Assembly (NCBI GenBank): GCA_963575745.1
Contig: CAUYUJ010016282.1
Location: forward strand, 948,872-1,012,871
Reading direction: 5' to 3'
Origin: Prorocentrum cordatum
Taxonomy: Eukaryota; Sar; Dinophyceae; Prorocentrales; Prorocentraceae
Length of the DNA stretch: 64,000 nt
Shown: positions 10,091 through 19,288 of the stretch, piece by piece
Layout: the number at the start of each line of letters is the position of its first letter
Position numbering within the stretch: position 1 is the first letter of the stretch
The notes under the pieces: generated by a model
Told to the model about the DNA's origin: nothing
Databases searched by the model: none
Seen by the model: the letters and a program-made list of their open reading frames with translations, nothing else
Translations under genes and position numbers: made by a program

Positions 10091-10246
10091 CGACTGTCCC
10101 TCTACAGGGGGAAAGATTCAAAAACAGTCCGAAAATGATACGGGGACTATTTTGTGAGTCTTTGGGGGGCATCTTTTGAGCATTTTGTTACGTACTTTTT
10201 AAAATGTTCGTCCAACATTTCCCTGTAGGGGGGACGGGCCCGACCT
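10091..10246. mobile_element. Family A MITE, copy A5
   Basis: The left end is CGACTGTCCCTCTACAGGGG and the right end is CCCTGTAGGGGGGACGGGCC followed by CGACCT. The AT-rich core contains TTTTGAGCATTTTGTTACG. It abuts J1. Confidence 0.8.
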
Positions 10247-10522
10247 AACAGTAGACTTGGACACCCGCGCAAACTGATGGAGGGACACGGGTGCCCGCGG
10301 GTTGCATAGCACTGATTTGCGCGAAGCGGAACCCCCTTGCCTCAGCAGCATGAGTGGATTGGTTGGTCGGATACCTTGACATCTCATTGATGTAGGGCAG
10401 TATTCGGCGTCGTCTTCACAGCGAGCGTTTCTGTTCAGCGGCGAGCGTCGTTCGCCCATCCATCAATCCTTCCCAGTGTCGGACAGTGTCTACTCTTAGG
10501 TATCGCTCCCATCGATAACTTG

Positions 10523-10532
10523 TTTGCTTCAG
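10523..10532 (+). promoter_or_regulatory. Predicted 3' splice site of the HSP70 exon
   Basis: A pyrimidine-rich TTTGCTTCAG directly precedes the first HSP70-like codons. It explains why the homologous frame begins without a start codon. Confidence 0.6.
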
Positions 10533-10765
10533 ACGCGCCAGAGGATTCCGTAGAGACAAAGAACCAGGCTGAGTCTCTGGTTTACCAGACCGAGAAGCAG
10601 CTGCAGGAGCTCGGTGACAAGGTCCCCGCCGACCTGAAAGCGACGATCGACCCCAAGGTGGCAGCACTGAAGGAGAAGGTGGCCGAGGCTGAACCGGACA
10701 CCGAGCTTCTGAAGAAGATGACCAAGGACCTCCAGGACGAGCTGATGAAGGTTCGGAGGGGCTAG
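10533..10765 (+). CDS. hsp70: Last exon of a plastid/bacterial-type HSP70 (DnaK), C-terminal lid
   Basis: About 77 residues ending at TAG (10763-10765). The segment ETKNQAESLVYQTEKQLQEL continues into GDKVPADLKATI and ends DLQDELMKV, which matches the C-terminal helical lid of DnaK-type HSP70, a chaperone that closes over client peptides. The frame has no ATG at its start. It is preceded by TTTGCTTCAG, a good 3' splice site, so this is read as an internal-to-terminal exon joined by a phase-1 intron. No other HSP70 exon was recognised in the window; 10250 upward holds unique DNA and then MITEs, so the intron is long or the exon is orphaned. It resembles plastid or bacterial DnaK more than cytosolic HSP70, since it has no EEVD end. 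Homology is confident; whether the gene is live is not known. Confidence 0.85.
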
Positions 10766-10799
10766 CCTTGGCCTTGCTGCAGTGTGACATGTAATGAAC

Positions 10800-10975
10800 A
10801 AGAGGAGGATCAGTGGTGGAGGAGGTGGAGGAGGAGGGTCGATAGGTGTAGCACGGGGAGGAAGAACGAGCGGGAAGAGGAGGAGGAGGAGGAGGAGGAG
10901 GAGGAGAACGAGGAGGAGAAGAAGCATGAGGAGGAGCAGACAGGCATGAGCAGGATGAGGAGATTGAGGGAGATG
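10800..10975. repeat. GGA-rich low complexity
   Basis: A purine-rich block of GGA, GAG and GAT units immediately 3' of the HSP70 exon. Confidence 0.85.
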
Positions 10976-11044
10976 CGTTGGTAGAAGACGCCCCGACCCA
11001 GAAGCCAGCCCTTGAAACGATATCCAAGGGAAGCCTGAAAGTGG

Positions 11045-11223
11045 TTACAGTCATCCATGATAGTAAGGATGGGGCAACTTTCCAAGGCTACCCTTGCATC
11101 CCTGCCCCTTCGGTATTCGACATCCTTCGGCATTATGCTGCGCACTCACGGAAAACGTCAATATGGCGTTCCAAGGCCTTTGCATCTTTACCGCACATCC
11201 TTACTATCCTGGTCGAGTGTACA
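11045..11223. mobile_element. Family T MITE, copy T1
   Basis: The ends GATAGTAAGGATG and CATCCTTACTATC are inverted. The interior GGCTACCCTTGCATCCCTGC and CCAAGGCCTTTGCATC is shared with 17765-17943. Confidence 0.75.
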
Positions 11224-11689
11224 GTCGGCCCGGATTAGTAGGTCGACCTTGCCAAATCAAGGGTATTTCTGTGTCCTGTGTCTCGCGACCCGTGCCCTCT
11301 GCATTCCTACGGCAATGTGACCCTCAGAAGGGTCTTCTTGTCCTCTCGCGTGTCCTGTCCAATACAATGAAGTCCGACCTGTAATCCAAATCGCCAGGCT
11401 GGTAGGTCCGCGCGTCGCGGCGGCCTCGCCGGGCACCCCCCCCCGCAGGTGGGCCAGGCGGCCTACGCCAACACCGGCGGCGCCCCGGCCCCGGAAGGCG
11501 GCGAGCCGCGGCCACCACCCTGCCCTCCTCCCTCCTGCGGGGGATGGGGGCGTCGTCCGCTCCTCTCCGCCCGCTCTATCCCGCCGGCTCCGTGAGCGCG
11601 CCCTCCCCCCCCTCCCCTTTCCCTGCTTGCCTCGCCGACCCCTCCTGCCCTCCCCCTCCTGCCCTCCCCCTCCTGCCCTCCCCCTTCTT

Positions 11690-11845
11690 CACCGAGCGCG
11701 TTCCACTGCTCGCAAAGTGCCTACTCGCAAGCGTCCGGCAAAAACAGATGCCGGCTCTGATGTTATGTGTCGTGGATCCCCCGCGGGGTACCCGGGCCCC
11801 TTGCGAGTAGTTGCTTTGCGAGTCGTGACACGCGCGCTCGTCCAC
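11690..11845. mobile_element. Family C MITE, copy C1
   Basis: The inverted ends CGAGCGCGTTCCACTGCTCG and CGAGTCGTGACACGCGCGCTCG bracket inner CTACTCGCAAGCG and CTTGCGAGTAG, with a core GTGGATCCCCCGCGGGG. The preceding 11390-11689 is GC- and CT-rich with no gene. Confidence 0.85.
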
Positions 11846-11849
11846 TTCT

Positions 11850-12045
11850 CCCCTTCCACTCCTCCACTCCTCCACTCCACCCTTCTCCACTCCACCCTTC
11901 TCTCCTTCTCCACTCCACCCTTCTCTCCTTCCCCTTCCGCTCCTCCACTCCACCCTTCTCCACTCCACTCCACTCCACCCTTCTCCACTCCTCCCCTTCT
12001 CCGCCCCCTCCTCCACTCCACCCTTCTCTCCTGCCTGCCCCCGTT
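11850..12045. repeat. CT-rich satellite (CCCTTCTCCACTCCA)n
   Basis: Irregular tandem arrays of CCACTCCACCCTTCTCC and CTCCTT units over about 190 bp. Confidence 0.9.
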
Positions 12046-12155
12046 CTTCGCCGCGCCCTCCTCCGTGCCCGCGAGCGTGGGCGCCGTCTCGCCCGGCGCT
12101 CCCATGCGGGAGTCGGTGGGCTCCGTCGCCCTCCCCCGAAGCAGGCTTGGGTTCT

Positions 12156-12314
12156 GTCGGGCCGGCCCCTCTACAGGGGGAATCTCCACAGATAGTGAAA
12201 CAACAGTCTGGGGAGGATTTTTAGAATAGCTGTTGGAAATCTTCCGGGGTATCTGTTTGTTTTCCCCTAGCAAAAATCGCCCCAAATCCGCCCGTAGGGG
12301 GACATGCCCGACCT
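12156..12314. mobile_element. Family A MITE, copy A6
   Basis: The left end is GTCGGGCCGGCCCCTCTACA and the right end is CGTAGGGGGACATGCCCGAC. AT-rich core. Confidence 0.8.
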
Positions 12315-12400
12315 CTTTGGCTTGGGCTTCCTGGTGGATCGACGGTCGGAGTCCCCTTGGCCTTCCCTCGAGAATTCGGCCTCCGGGGGCCGTGTGCGGA

Positions 12401-12438
12401 GCTCGGAGGCCCTCAGCACCTGGCCCCCGGAGCGAAGG
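12401..12438. repeat. 38-bp direct repeat, left copy
   Basis: Begins GCTCGGAGGCCCTCAGCACC and ends GGAGCGAAGG. Identical to 12844-12881. It directly abuts the left end of D3. Confidence 0.95.
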
Positions 12439-12837
12439 TCGGGCCGAACGACAGGGGGGGATTGGGAAAGGGGGGGGGTACGAATTTGGACGCCCGAACT
12501 GGGTACGGAAAGAATGGGTGCGATGCCCAACAACAAATGTTGTCCCAATCCAACAGCGGCCGCTGGTGGGCAGGCGGCCTTCTGTCTCGAATGGACACAG
12601 GCCGCGGCGGCGCGGACGGCGAGTCCTGTTCAAAATGAACAGGAACTGCTGTTGGGCATCGTACCCATTCAGGGCGTCCAAAACGAAATTTGCTGCATGC
12701 AGCTGGTTTCGGCCTTACCGAGGGGCCCATTCCTCGATGCATGGTCGCCTCCGACGCCGGGAGGCGCCGGGAAGATCAGCTGCGTGAGCTGATTCTCACC
12801 CCCCCCCCTTTGCTATCCCCCCCTTTCGCCCGACCCG
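12439..12837. mobile_element. Family D MITE copy D3, split by an E element
   Basis: The D ends TCGGGCCGAACGACAGGGGG and CCTTTCGCCCGACCCGA are 399 bp apart because a 198-bp E element sits inside. With E removed, the D sequence aligns end to end with D2. Confidence 0.9.
12480..12687 (+). mobile_element. Family E element nested in D3, with 5-bp duplication
   Basis: The E body is 12485-12682, starting TTTGGACGCCC and ending GGGCGTCCAAA. ACGAA is present on both sides (12480-12484, 12683-12687), while D2 has a single ACGAA at the same place. The interior includes GGAAAGAATGGG and palindromic CAGCGGCCGCTG. Confidence 0.93.
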
Positions 12838-12843
12838 AGCGGG

Positions 12844-12881
12844 GCTCGGAGGCCCTCAGCACCTGGCCCCCGGAGCGAAGG
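12844..12881. repeat. 38-bp direct repeat, right copy
   Basis: An identical copy of 12401-12438, lying six bases beyond the right end of D3. Confidence 0.95.
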
Positions 12882-12943
12882 GACGGCGTCGCGGGGAAGG
12901 ACGGTCGAGGCGGCGCAGCCTGCGGGTCGAGAGAGCAAGCCTC

Positions 12944-13096
12944 AAGTCGGGCCTGTCCCTCTCCAGGAGGAGATTTTAAAACATAACCAGACAATGGTCT
13001 GGTTTTTGTTGACCTTGTTTGAGTATTTCAGGGTATTCTTTGACTATTTTACTTTTCGTCCCAACTCCCCCTGTAGTAGGGGGACATGCCCGACTT
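12944..13096. mobile_element. Family A MITE, copy A7
   Basis: The left end is AAGTCGGGCCTGTCCCTCTC and the right end is GGGGGACATGCCCGACTT. The core has TTTGACTATTTTACTTTTCG as in A1. Confidence 0.87.
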
Positions 13097-13428
13097 AAAA
13101 AGCAAGCCATCGGACGTCTGGAAGCCTCGTCCCTCCCCCACACACAGACTGGGGTACTTCACCTTGGACACGTCCTCAGTGACACGAAATTGCACGGCAA
13201 ACATTGTCGCCCAATCAATTGAAGGTAGTAACCACGGTCCAGCCACTTATGTACCACACCCAGACCCAGAATCCTCTTCCCTCCCCCCTCCCTTCTGGCC
13301 GCCCCCCCCGTTGTGCACTTCTCTGTCGGGAGTCGCCCTTCATAACCGCAGTAGGTCGAGAGGACAGTCCATCGGATGTCTGGAAGCCTCTTCCCTCCCC
13401 CCTCCCTTCTTTCGGATCCAACTCCTGG

Positions 13429-13642
13429 GAGGTCAAATTCTGATTTTGCCCTGGTCCGAAGTCCGGCTTAATCCAGCTTAGTCCCGCTTAATCCGGCTTA
13501 ATCCGGTTTTACCCCGCTTAATCCCGCTAAATCCCGCTCAATCCGGCTTGATCCCGCTTAATTTCGGGCCCACTCCGGCGTAACAGCCGCCCAGCGGGGC
13601 TTAATCCTCTTTACTCTTTCCGACGAAGACCTCCCAGCAGTT
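13429..13642. mobile_element. Family L element, copy L1
   Basis: Inverted ends CAACTCCTGGGAGGT and ACCTCCCAGCAGTT flank about a dozen degenerate GGCTTAATCC decamers, followed by GTAACAGCCGCCCAGCGGGG and CTTTCCGACGAAGACC. Upstream, 13100-13428 has a direct repeat of CATCGGACGTCTGGAAGCCTC but no gene. Confidence 0.85.
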
Positions 13643-13815
13643 CCCTCCCCCCTCCCTTCTGACCGCCACCCCCGTTGTGCACTTGTCTTGCGGGAGTCGC
13701 CCTTCATAACCGCAGTAGGTCTTTAATGTTCAGGGCCTGCCCCCTTTTGGCTGGGAATCTAACTCGTCCCCCCCATCCTCGTCCATCCCAACATCATCGT
13801 CGTAGCATACACATC

Positions 13816-15077
13816 ATGATCCCCGAGTGCGAGAACTCCTACCGCTTGGAGGAGAAGGCCGACGTAAGGGACTAGATCCAGCCGTGGCTGCGGCTCAGAG
13901 GCATTTTGCCCAAGAGCTGGACGCAGGTCGCGGCACCACCCGAGCCAGGAGGAGAGTTGCGTGAAGTGGTCGGAGAGGCCCACATGGATTTCCACGAGTG
14001 GGTCTACACGGCAGGCGACGCATCGGGGGGCGAGAACACCGATGCCCCGGGGACGAGAGGGATCGCGTGGGGCTGGATGGTATTCAACTCGGAGCTGAAC
14101 GAAGACAGGTTCACCATGGGCGGCCGAGGTGGCTTGGCGGGTTGGCGGCAGAATGTCAACTGGGGCGAGCTCACAGCGATGGTCGAGATATTGGAGCACT
14201 TGCAGCCGCACACGAAGATCAAGTACCTCACGGACCCTAGCTACGTTACCCAAGGAGCGGATCGGATTCGCAATGGAAAGATACCCACGACGCACAAGAA
14301 TTTGGAAGCGGTACCGCGAAGTGGCCAAGTTGAATGATATTGTGGTCGCGAAGATCGAGAGCCACATGTCGGCGACGGATGTGATGGTGGCGGGAGTCGA
14401 CATGGGCGATATCATGGGCAACCACCTCGCCGACGAGTTCGTGGAGGGCACCGCGGGGGAGGTTAAGGTCCCCCAGAACGAGGTGCGGAAGATCAGGTTC
14501 GCGGAGGAGGTTGCGACGCCCATGGCGGCGATGGAAAAGGAGCCATCCCAGCAACCCGCCGCCAAGGAACTCAATGATGGGAAGAGGAAGCTCGAGAAGC
14601 GCAAGCTGGTCGTCGCGGACACCAAACACGTCATCATGTGGGACCCGAGCGCGGAGTTTTTCAAGCGCGAGCAGTGAGGAGCGAGGGAACCGGAGCAACA
14701 ACTGATCTTGGTTGCAGGAGTCATGCGTGGAGATGGTGGCAATGAAGGCGTCGCCTTCCGGCGCGAAGCTAAGCCAAGATGTCCAGGTGGGCTTGCAGAA
14801 GGCGCGCGAGACGCACCTCGCAGAGTACGACGCGAATGTGGAGGTCCACTGCTGCACGGCCTGCGGCTGCTTCGCGAAGGAAGTCATGAAGGACCTCGCC
14901 AAGCCGTGCAGCGGCATCCTCAAGCAGTCCGGGACCAAGAAAGTGGCGCGGATCAGGAGGGCGACGCAGCCTGGCAGCTCAGCGTGGGCGCAGGCCTACA
15001 CGCGGCCGAGACCCAAGACGCTGGCGAACAAGAAGCTGGAGCTTCGATGGCTTCAAGGACGGCATCTTCGAGCTTGA
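13816..15077 (+). pseudogene. Broken RNase H plus Cys-module fragment of a retroelement
   Basis: Three frames read as pieces of one protein. The first (13816-14337, with a TAG at 13873) has an RNase H-like core: YTAGDASGG (first Asp), NWGELTAM (Glu) and YLTDPSYVTQG (second Asp). The domain continues one frame over from about 14300 to 14677 with KIESHM and DIMGNHLADEF, the final His/Asn/Asp block, so a small indel near 14300 splits it. A third segment (14712-15077) carries VHCCTACGCFAKEVMKDLAK and PCSG, the Cys module that also follows RNase H in the LINE at 45839. The 34-nt gap before it ends TTGCAG and could be an intron or simple decay. Known: this domain order occurs in LINE-type elements. 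Inferred: a 5'-truncated fossil related to, but clearly diverged from, the intact LINE here. A stand-alone RNase H gene is less likely because of the breaks. Confidence 0.7.
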
Positions 15078-15079
15078 GT

Positions 15080-16550
15080 ACATCGATGACATCGAGGACT
15101 CGAGGCCGCCGTTTGCGGCGTCGGGAGCTTGCCGCCAGTCTGGCGGCGGTGGATCCGTTGGACCATTGCTACACAAATCGTCATCATCAGTACCATCATC
15201 ACCATGAGGGGTCCTATCCCTCCTCGATCATCAGCGGTGACCGCCGCGGGGGAATAAGTGTGCTCTCAGTACCGTTGGGGCTCCAATCCGTCAATAAGTC
15301 CGCGCAATATGTAGTTTTGTCCCAGTATCGGTGCGGGATGATGGAAGACCCGTCGCGATTACATGAATTGTTTTCGAAGCTGTGCCGTTGGAGCAGGTGC
15401 GTGGCTATGATCGAGCCCGCACCGTTTTTATGTCCTCCTCTCGTGTGCGTGTACCAGAGCAGGCACACGGCTACCATCGGGTCTGCGCCGCTGCTGCCTT
15501 CATAGGTGTTCCCTGCAGTTCTCCCCCGCTCGCGGTTTGTAATTACTGGGGCTGGAGTTTTGCATCGCGGATCGGTGAGATACTTTGTCCAAGCGTATAC
15601 TTTTGGGGACATGCTGGTCTACCCGTCAGTCCCGCATCGTTTTGATCTTATATTGGTTCCAGCACGTTGCTTCTTTGAGGCGCTGGCGGCCAAGGGCGCG
15701 GGAGATGTGGACGACGCGCGCGTTTTCGCCTCCCCGCGGCTCCGTGTTTGACGACGTTCAGCAACCCATGGATATCTTTTATGCTCGTCTGTATTGCACA
15801 TCGTTACACTTATGCAACGGCAGACGTGTGTTAGACCACTTGTGTTGATACTGTGCTTGCGTTGATGCTTGTATGTGACGTTCTAGGTGCGTCGCATGCG
15901 GCCGAACACGCTACTCATTTGAAGGCCTTCCACGGAATGATCCGGGACGTCCAGGATGATCGACACATGCACCGGCATTGGACCCTACAAACACCTCAGC
16001 ACGAGACGACACCCGGAGAATCAATATCGACATGGTTGGGCCCCGCACATCTTTCGCATTCGATGACGAATGGGCACGACACTAAGCGAGTCAATATCGA
16101 CATGCGTGGGCGCGTCACTACGCACGACACGCAGGCACGGCACTCCACGGCATGCTCGCAGATTGATTTTGGACACGGTTCCTCTCGTCACGTGCTCGCA
16201 TTTCCTAATCACGGCGCGGCGCGCGGGCATGGCTCGGCACAGCATTCCAGCTGCGGTTGTGTGCTGTGTTCTTTGCTTGTGTATTGTTTTGTCCGAGTGC
16301 GGGTATCTCACATGCTATTGAGATGTTGTGCACCATTCGTTGTTTTGGGAGTACGGCGTGAAAACATTTCCGTATCGACAGCATCGGTTGGTAGCGCCGG
16401 AAGTTTCTTCGGCGGCCTGGCCTTTGCGCGGGCCGGCCTCTGCCCCCGCGGCCGCAGGCAAAGCTGCGCAGCCCACTCGACGAGCAACGCTCGCCATCCA
16501 GCCGTGTGGTCTTGCCGGCAGGTCGTGGGAGCCTTTGTGTGCCCTCGCAG
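15080..16550. other. No gene recognised
   Basis: Mixed-composition unique DNA with only short frames in all six readings. It includes a direct repeat with TCAATATCGACATG at 16021-16034 and 16090-16103. Nothing else could be supported. Confidence 0.5.
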
Positions 16551-16555
16551 CTCCG

Positions 16556-16720
16556 TCTCTGGCGTCGACAGGTGTCGATTTAGCGTATGGGAGCCGATGA
16601 GCTAGCGACAACTTAGCGTCGGCTAGCGTTGAATAGCGTCGATTTCGCGTCGGTTGGCGTCGATGTGGCGTCGTCAAGCGTCGACGCCGTCGGTTCGCAG
16701 GAGCCGGCAAGATGGTATGG
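16556..16720. repeat. Family K repeat, copy K1, (TTAGCGTCGA)n
   Basis: Degenerate decamers of TTAGCGTCGA and GGCGTCGATG lead into AGGAGCCGGCAAGATGGTATGG, which is shared with 27887-28030. The two copies match in layout: decamer array, then the conserved tail. Confidence 0.8.
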
Positions 16721-17312
16721 GGACCCCCCAGGAGCTGGCACCGGGCATGATGCCCCAGCACGATGCCGGGCCACAAATGTTGGACCGCCAGTGGCCCCTC
16801 CTTGGTCACCCGCGGGGGCGCGCAGATACAGTCGCGCGTCGCGGGCGGCGGCCTGGGCCGCAGCGGCTGCCACCTTTCCATTGGGCGGCCGCGCGGGGCG
16901 CGCGAGGGCGCGAAGAAGAGCCGCGCGGGGCGCGCGCCACAGGGCGCGGGGGCACGAAGCTCGGTGGCCCCTTCGCGTGCATGCGACGCTCGCGTCCTGC
17001 ACGCCTGTCACTTCGCTGCTCGTTTGCCCCGGATGGCCACACGGTGGAGCGGACTGCATCTGCCGACACGGAAAATATGCCACAATCCTGTTGTCCCGAA
17101 CTTGTATCCCGGCGGCGAGCGAGCGGGGGAGGTGAGAGAGGGGAAGGCCTTCGCGGAGGGCGGCGGGACTTCTCAGAACCAAATTCTCGCGCTTGTTGAG
17201 CAGTTTTTGGCGTCTTCGGGGAAGGCCCAGAAAACTTTTCAGAAGGCTGGGGGACGTCCAGTTCTTCGAGAAGGCCCGCCCCTTTTCATTTCTCCCCCGG
17301 GCTTGCCGCCGA

Positions 17313-17528
17313 ATGTACACAGTGGGGGCGCGCATCAAGAAACCATGTGCTTTTCGTCAGGGTATCCTGGGTTTCTTCGCTCGTCGCGCTGCGCGGTGAC
17401 TTCCCGCAGCCGTTGAAGGAGCTGCTGCGTTCAGGGCGCTCCGCGTTCCCCCTCAGGTGCACCTCGCGCGCGGGTTCTCAGGGTTGGGTTTCTTGCGAGG
17501 GCTTCTTGCGGCCGCGCCCGCACTGTAT
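17313..17528. mobile_element. Family S mariner-like MITE, diverged copy S3
   Basis: The left end TACACAGTGGGGGCGCGC is mirrored by GCGCCCGCACTGTA. The interior CAAGAAACCATG and ATCCTGGGTTTCTT aligns loosely with S1 and S2. Confidence 0.55.
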
Positions 17529-17764
17529 TCCACTGCGCTTGACTGGCCCCCTTCCCCCCCTGCGGAGGAATGTCTTCGAGCCTCTTGGCTCCTCCTCCGG
17601 TCGTGGTCCCTCCGCCCTTGGTGCCCCTCCCTGGCCCTCGCGTCGCTCGCTTCTCGGGACCCCTGTGCGGTCCCCAGGCGTCGCTGTGCGATGTCGTGCA
17701 ACAGGGAAGTACGCTTGATTCTAACCCATGTCCAGAACGAGAAGCAGCAACCCCCCTTGCAGAC

Positions 17765-17943
17765 GTACAGTCAACCCGCATAGGAACGATGGGCAACCTC
17801 CCGAAGGGTACCCCTGCGTCCTTGCCTCCTCGGTCCATCCCTGGCCACTTCCGTTGGCTGCGCCCCGCTCGAACAGCTTCGAAATGGGCGCCCAAGGCCC
17901 TTGCATCCTTATCGCGCATCCGTATGATACGGGCCAACTGTAC
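17765..17943. mobile_element. Family T MITE, copy T2
   Basis: The ends GTACAGTCAACCC and GGGCCAACTGTAC are inverted. Shared interior: GGGTACCCCTGCGTCCTTGC and CCAAGGCCCTTGCATCCTTA. Confidence 0.8.
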
Positions 17944-18069
17944 TGAGCTGCTGAGCCCGGTATCTCTAACAGAGGCCTTGCGGTCCTCCTCCTTGTTTCG
18001 CCTTCCCGTCCATCCCCTCCGTCCCTCATCAACTGCGGCCCCGGCTCGAGCCTGTTTCTTCACTGCTTA

Positions 18070-18091
18070 GGCCATAACGCGCGTTATGGCC
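18070..18091. repeat. Perfect 22-bp palindrome
   Basis: Each half is GGCCATAACGC and its reverse complement. It sits at the edge of a C-run-rich segment that also contains GGGCGTTACGCATGCCC. Confidence 0.95.
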
Positions 18092-18329
18092 CCCCCCCGC
18101 CTCCCACCCCTCTAACGTAACGCTCTGGCCCCTGGTCCCCGGCACTGCCGCCGCGCGCACGGCGGGGGGCTGGGCGTTACGCATGCCCCCCCCCAGGCCC
18201 TCCCCCCCAGAACGCCCGTTATCGCCGCGAACAAAGAAACGCGCTCCTCCCCTGCACACTGGGGCTGAACGTCCCTTGCTTCAGATGCTCGTTGGCGGAC
18301 CTTCCTGGGGCCCACCTAACGGCTTTGTT

Positions 18330-18445
18330 CGAGCTCCAGTTCGACTCCAGTGCGACTTCAGTTCGACTCCAGTTCGACTCCAGTTCGATTCGGGTTCGAT
18401 TCAAGGTCGACTCCAGTCGACGAACGTTCGACGCAGCTTCGACGC
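18330..18445. repeat. Degenerate tandem CAGTTCGACTC repeat
   Basis: About ten units of an 11-mer CAGTTCGACTC that decays into CGACGAACGTTCGACGCAGC. Confidence 0.9.
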
Positions 18446-18606
18446 ACGAGTGGACTGAGTGGCTCCGGGAAGGTCCCCAGAGTGGGCATATAACTCGCTT
18501 GCCGCTCCCTCTCCGTTGTCCTTGCTCGTGTCTGGCTGGTGTGCTCCCTGCCATTCGCCCCGCCGCGCTTTCCGCCATGTGTCCACGACCACCAGGGCGG
18601 CGTCCT

Positions 18607-18785
18607 ACAGAGGAAACCCATGCCAAGAAACACCCTGCTTGCCTCCAGGGTGCCCTGGGTTTCTTGGGTTTCGATGGTTTTGCAATGCAACGCGTGACGC
18701 TCCCACACCAACAATCAACGGGCGCCCTGGGGTCTCAGAGTTGGGCTTCTCGCAGAAGTTTTTTTGCGGTCGAGCTCCTACTGCA
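18607..18785. mobile_element. Family S mariner-like MITE, copy S1
   Basis: Shares CATGCCAAGAAACACCCTGC, CCAGGGTGCCCTGGGTTTCT and ATCAACGGGCG with S2 (about three-quarters identity by eye). The ends TACAGAGGAAAC and GCTCCTACTGCA are imperfect inverted repeats. Confidence 0.7.
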
Positions 18786-18874
18786 TGGTAGTGTTTTGCT
18801 GGGCGGGCGCAGCGGGTTCCCCGCACAAAAAAACACTACCGCAGGTCGGTCGCCCCTTGCCTCCTGTAGCTCGC

Positions 18875-19011
18875 CGAGCGCGTTCCACTGCTCGCGAACG
18901 TCAAAAAACACGCCTGCTCTGATGTAATTGTTTTGTTCGTAGATCCCCCGTGGGGCATCCAGGCCGTTTGCGAGTAATTGGTCACTTTTGCGAGCAGTGG
19001 CACGCGCTCGT
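18875..19011. mobile_element. Family C MITE, copy C2
   Basis: CGAGCGCGTTCCACTGCTCG on the left is mirrored by CGAGCAGTGGCACGCGCTCG. The core is TAGATCCCCCGTGGGG. Confidence 0.87.
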
Positions 19012-19159
19012 CTGGTAGCCGTGGTGGTGAGACGCGGGTCCGCCGCCTCCCCGCCCTCCCTCCCCTCCGCGGGGGCTCTTTGCGGCTGCTCCTCGATCCC
19101 CCCGAGGGCCCGCTGCGTGGGAGCGACTTGAAGGTAGCGAGCGAGCTTCCCCCCTACCC

Positions 19160-19288
19160 TCGGCATCGCTCGGACGTGTGAATTTTTTCCTCGGTGAGGG
19201 CCATCGAGGAGCATCCTTGATCATTCGGCGAAAAAAACACGCACAAAACCGACAAAAAACACAGGGAACGGACGTCCGAGCGATGGCC
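19160..19288. mobile_element. Family G MITE, copy G1 (empty site for H)
   Basis: Ends GGCATCGCTCGGACGTG and GGACGTCCGAGCGATGGCC. The interior is GGTGAGGGCCATCGAGGAGC. It lacks the H insert found in G2, so it gives the pre-insertion structure. Confidence 0.87.
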
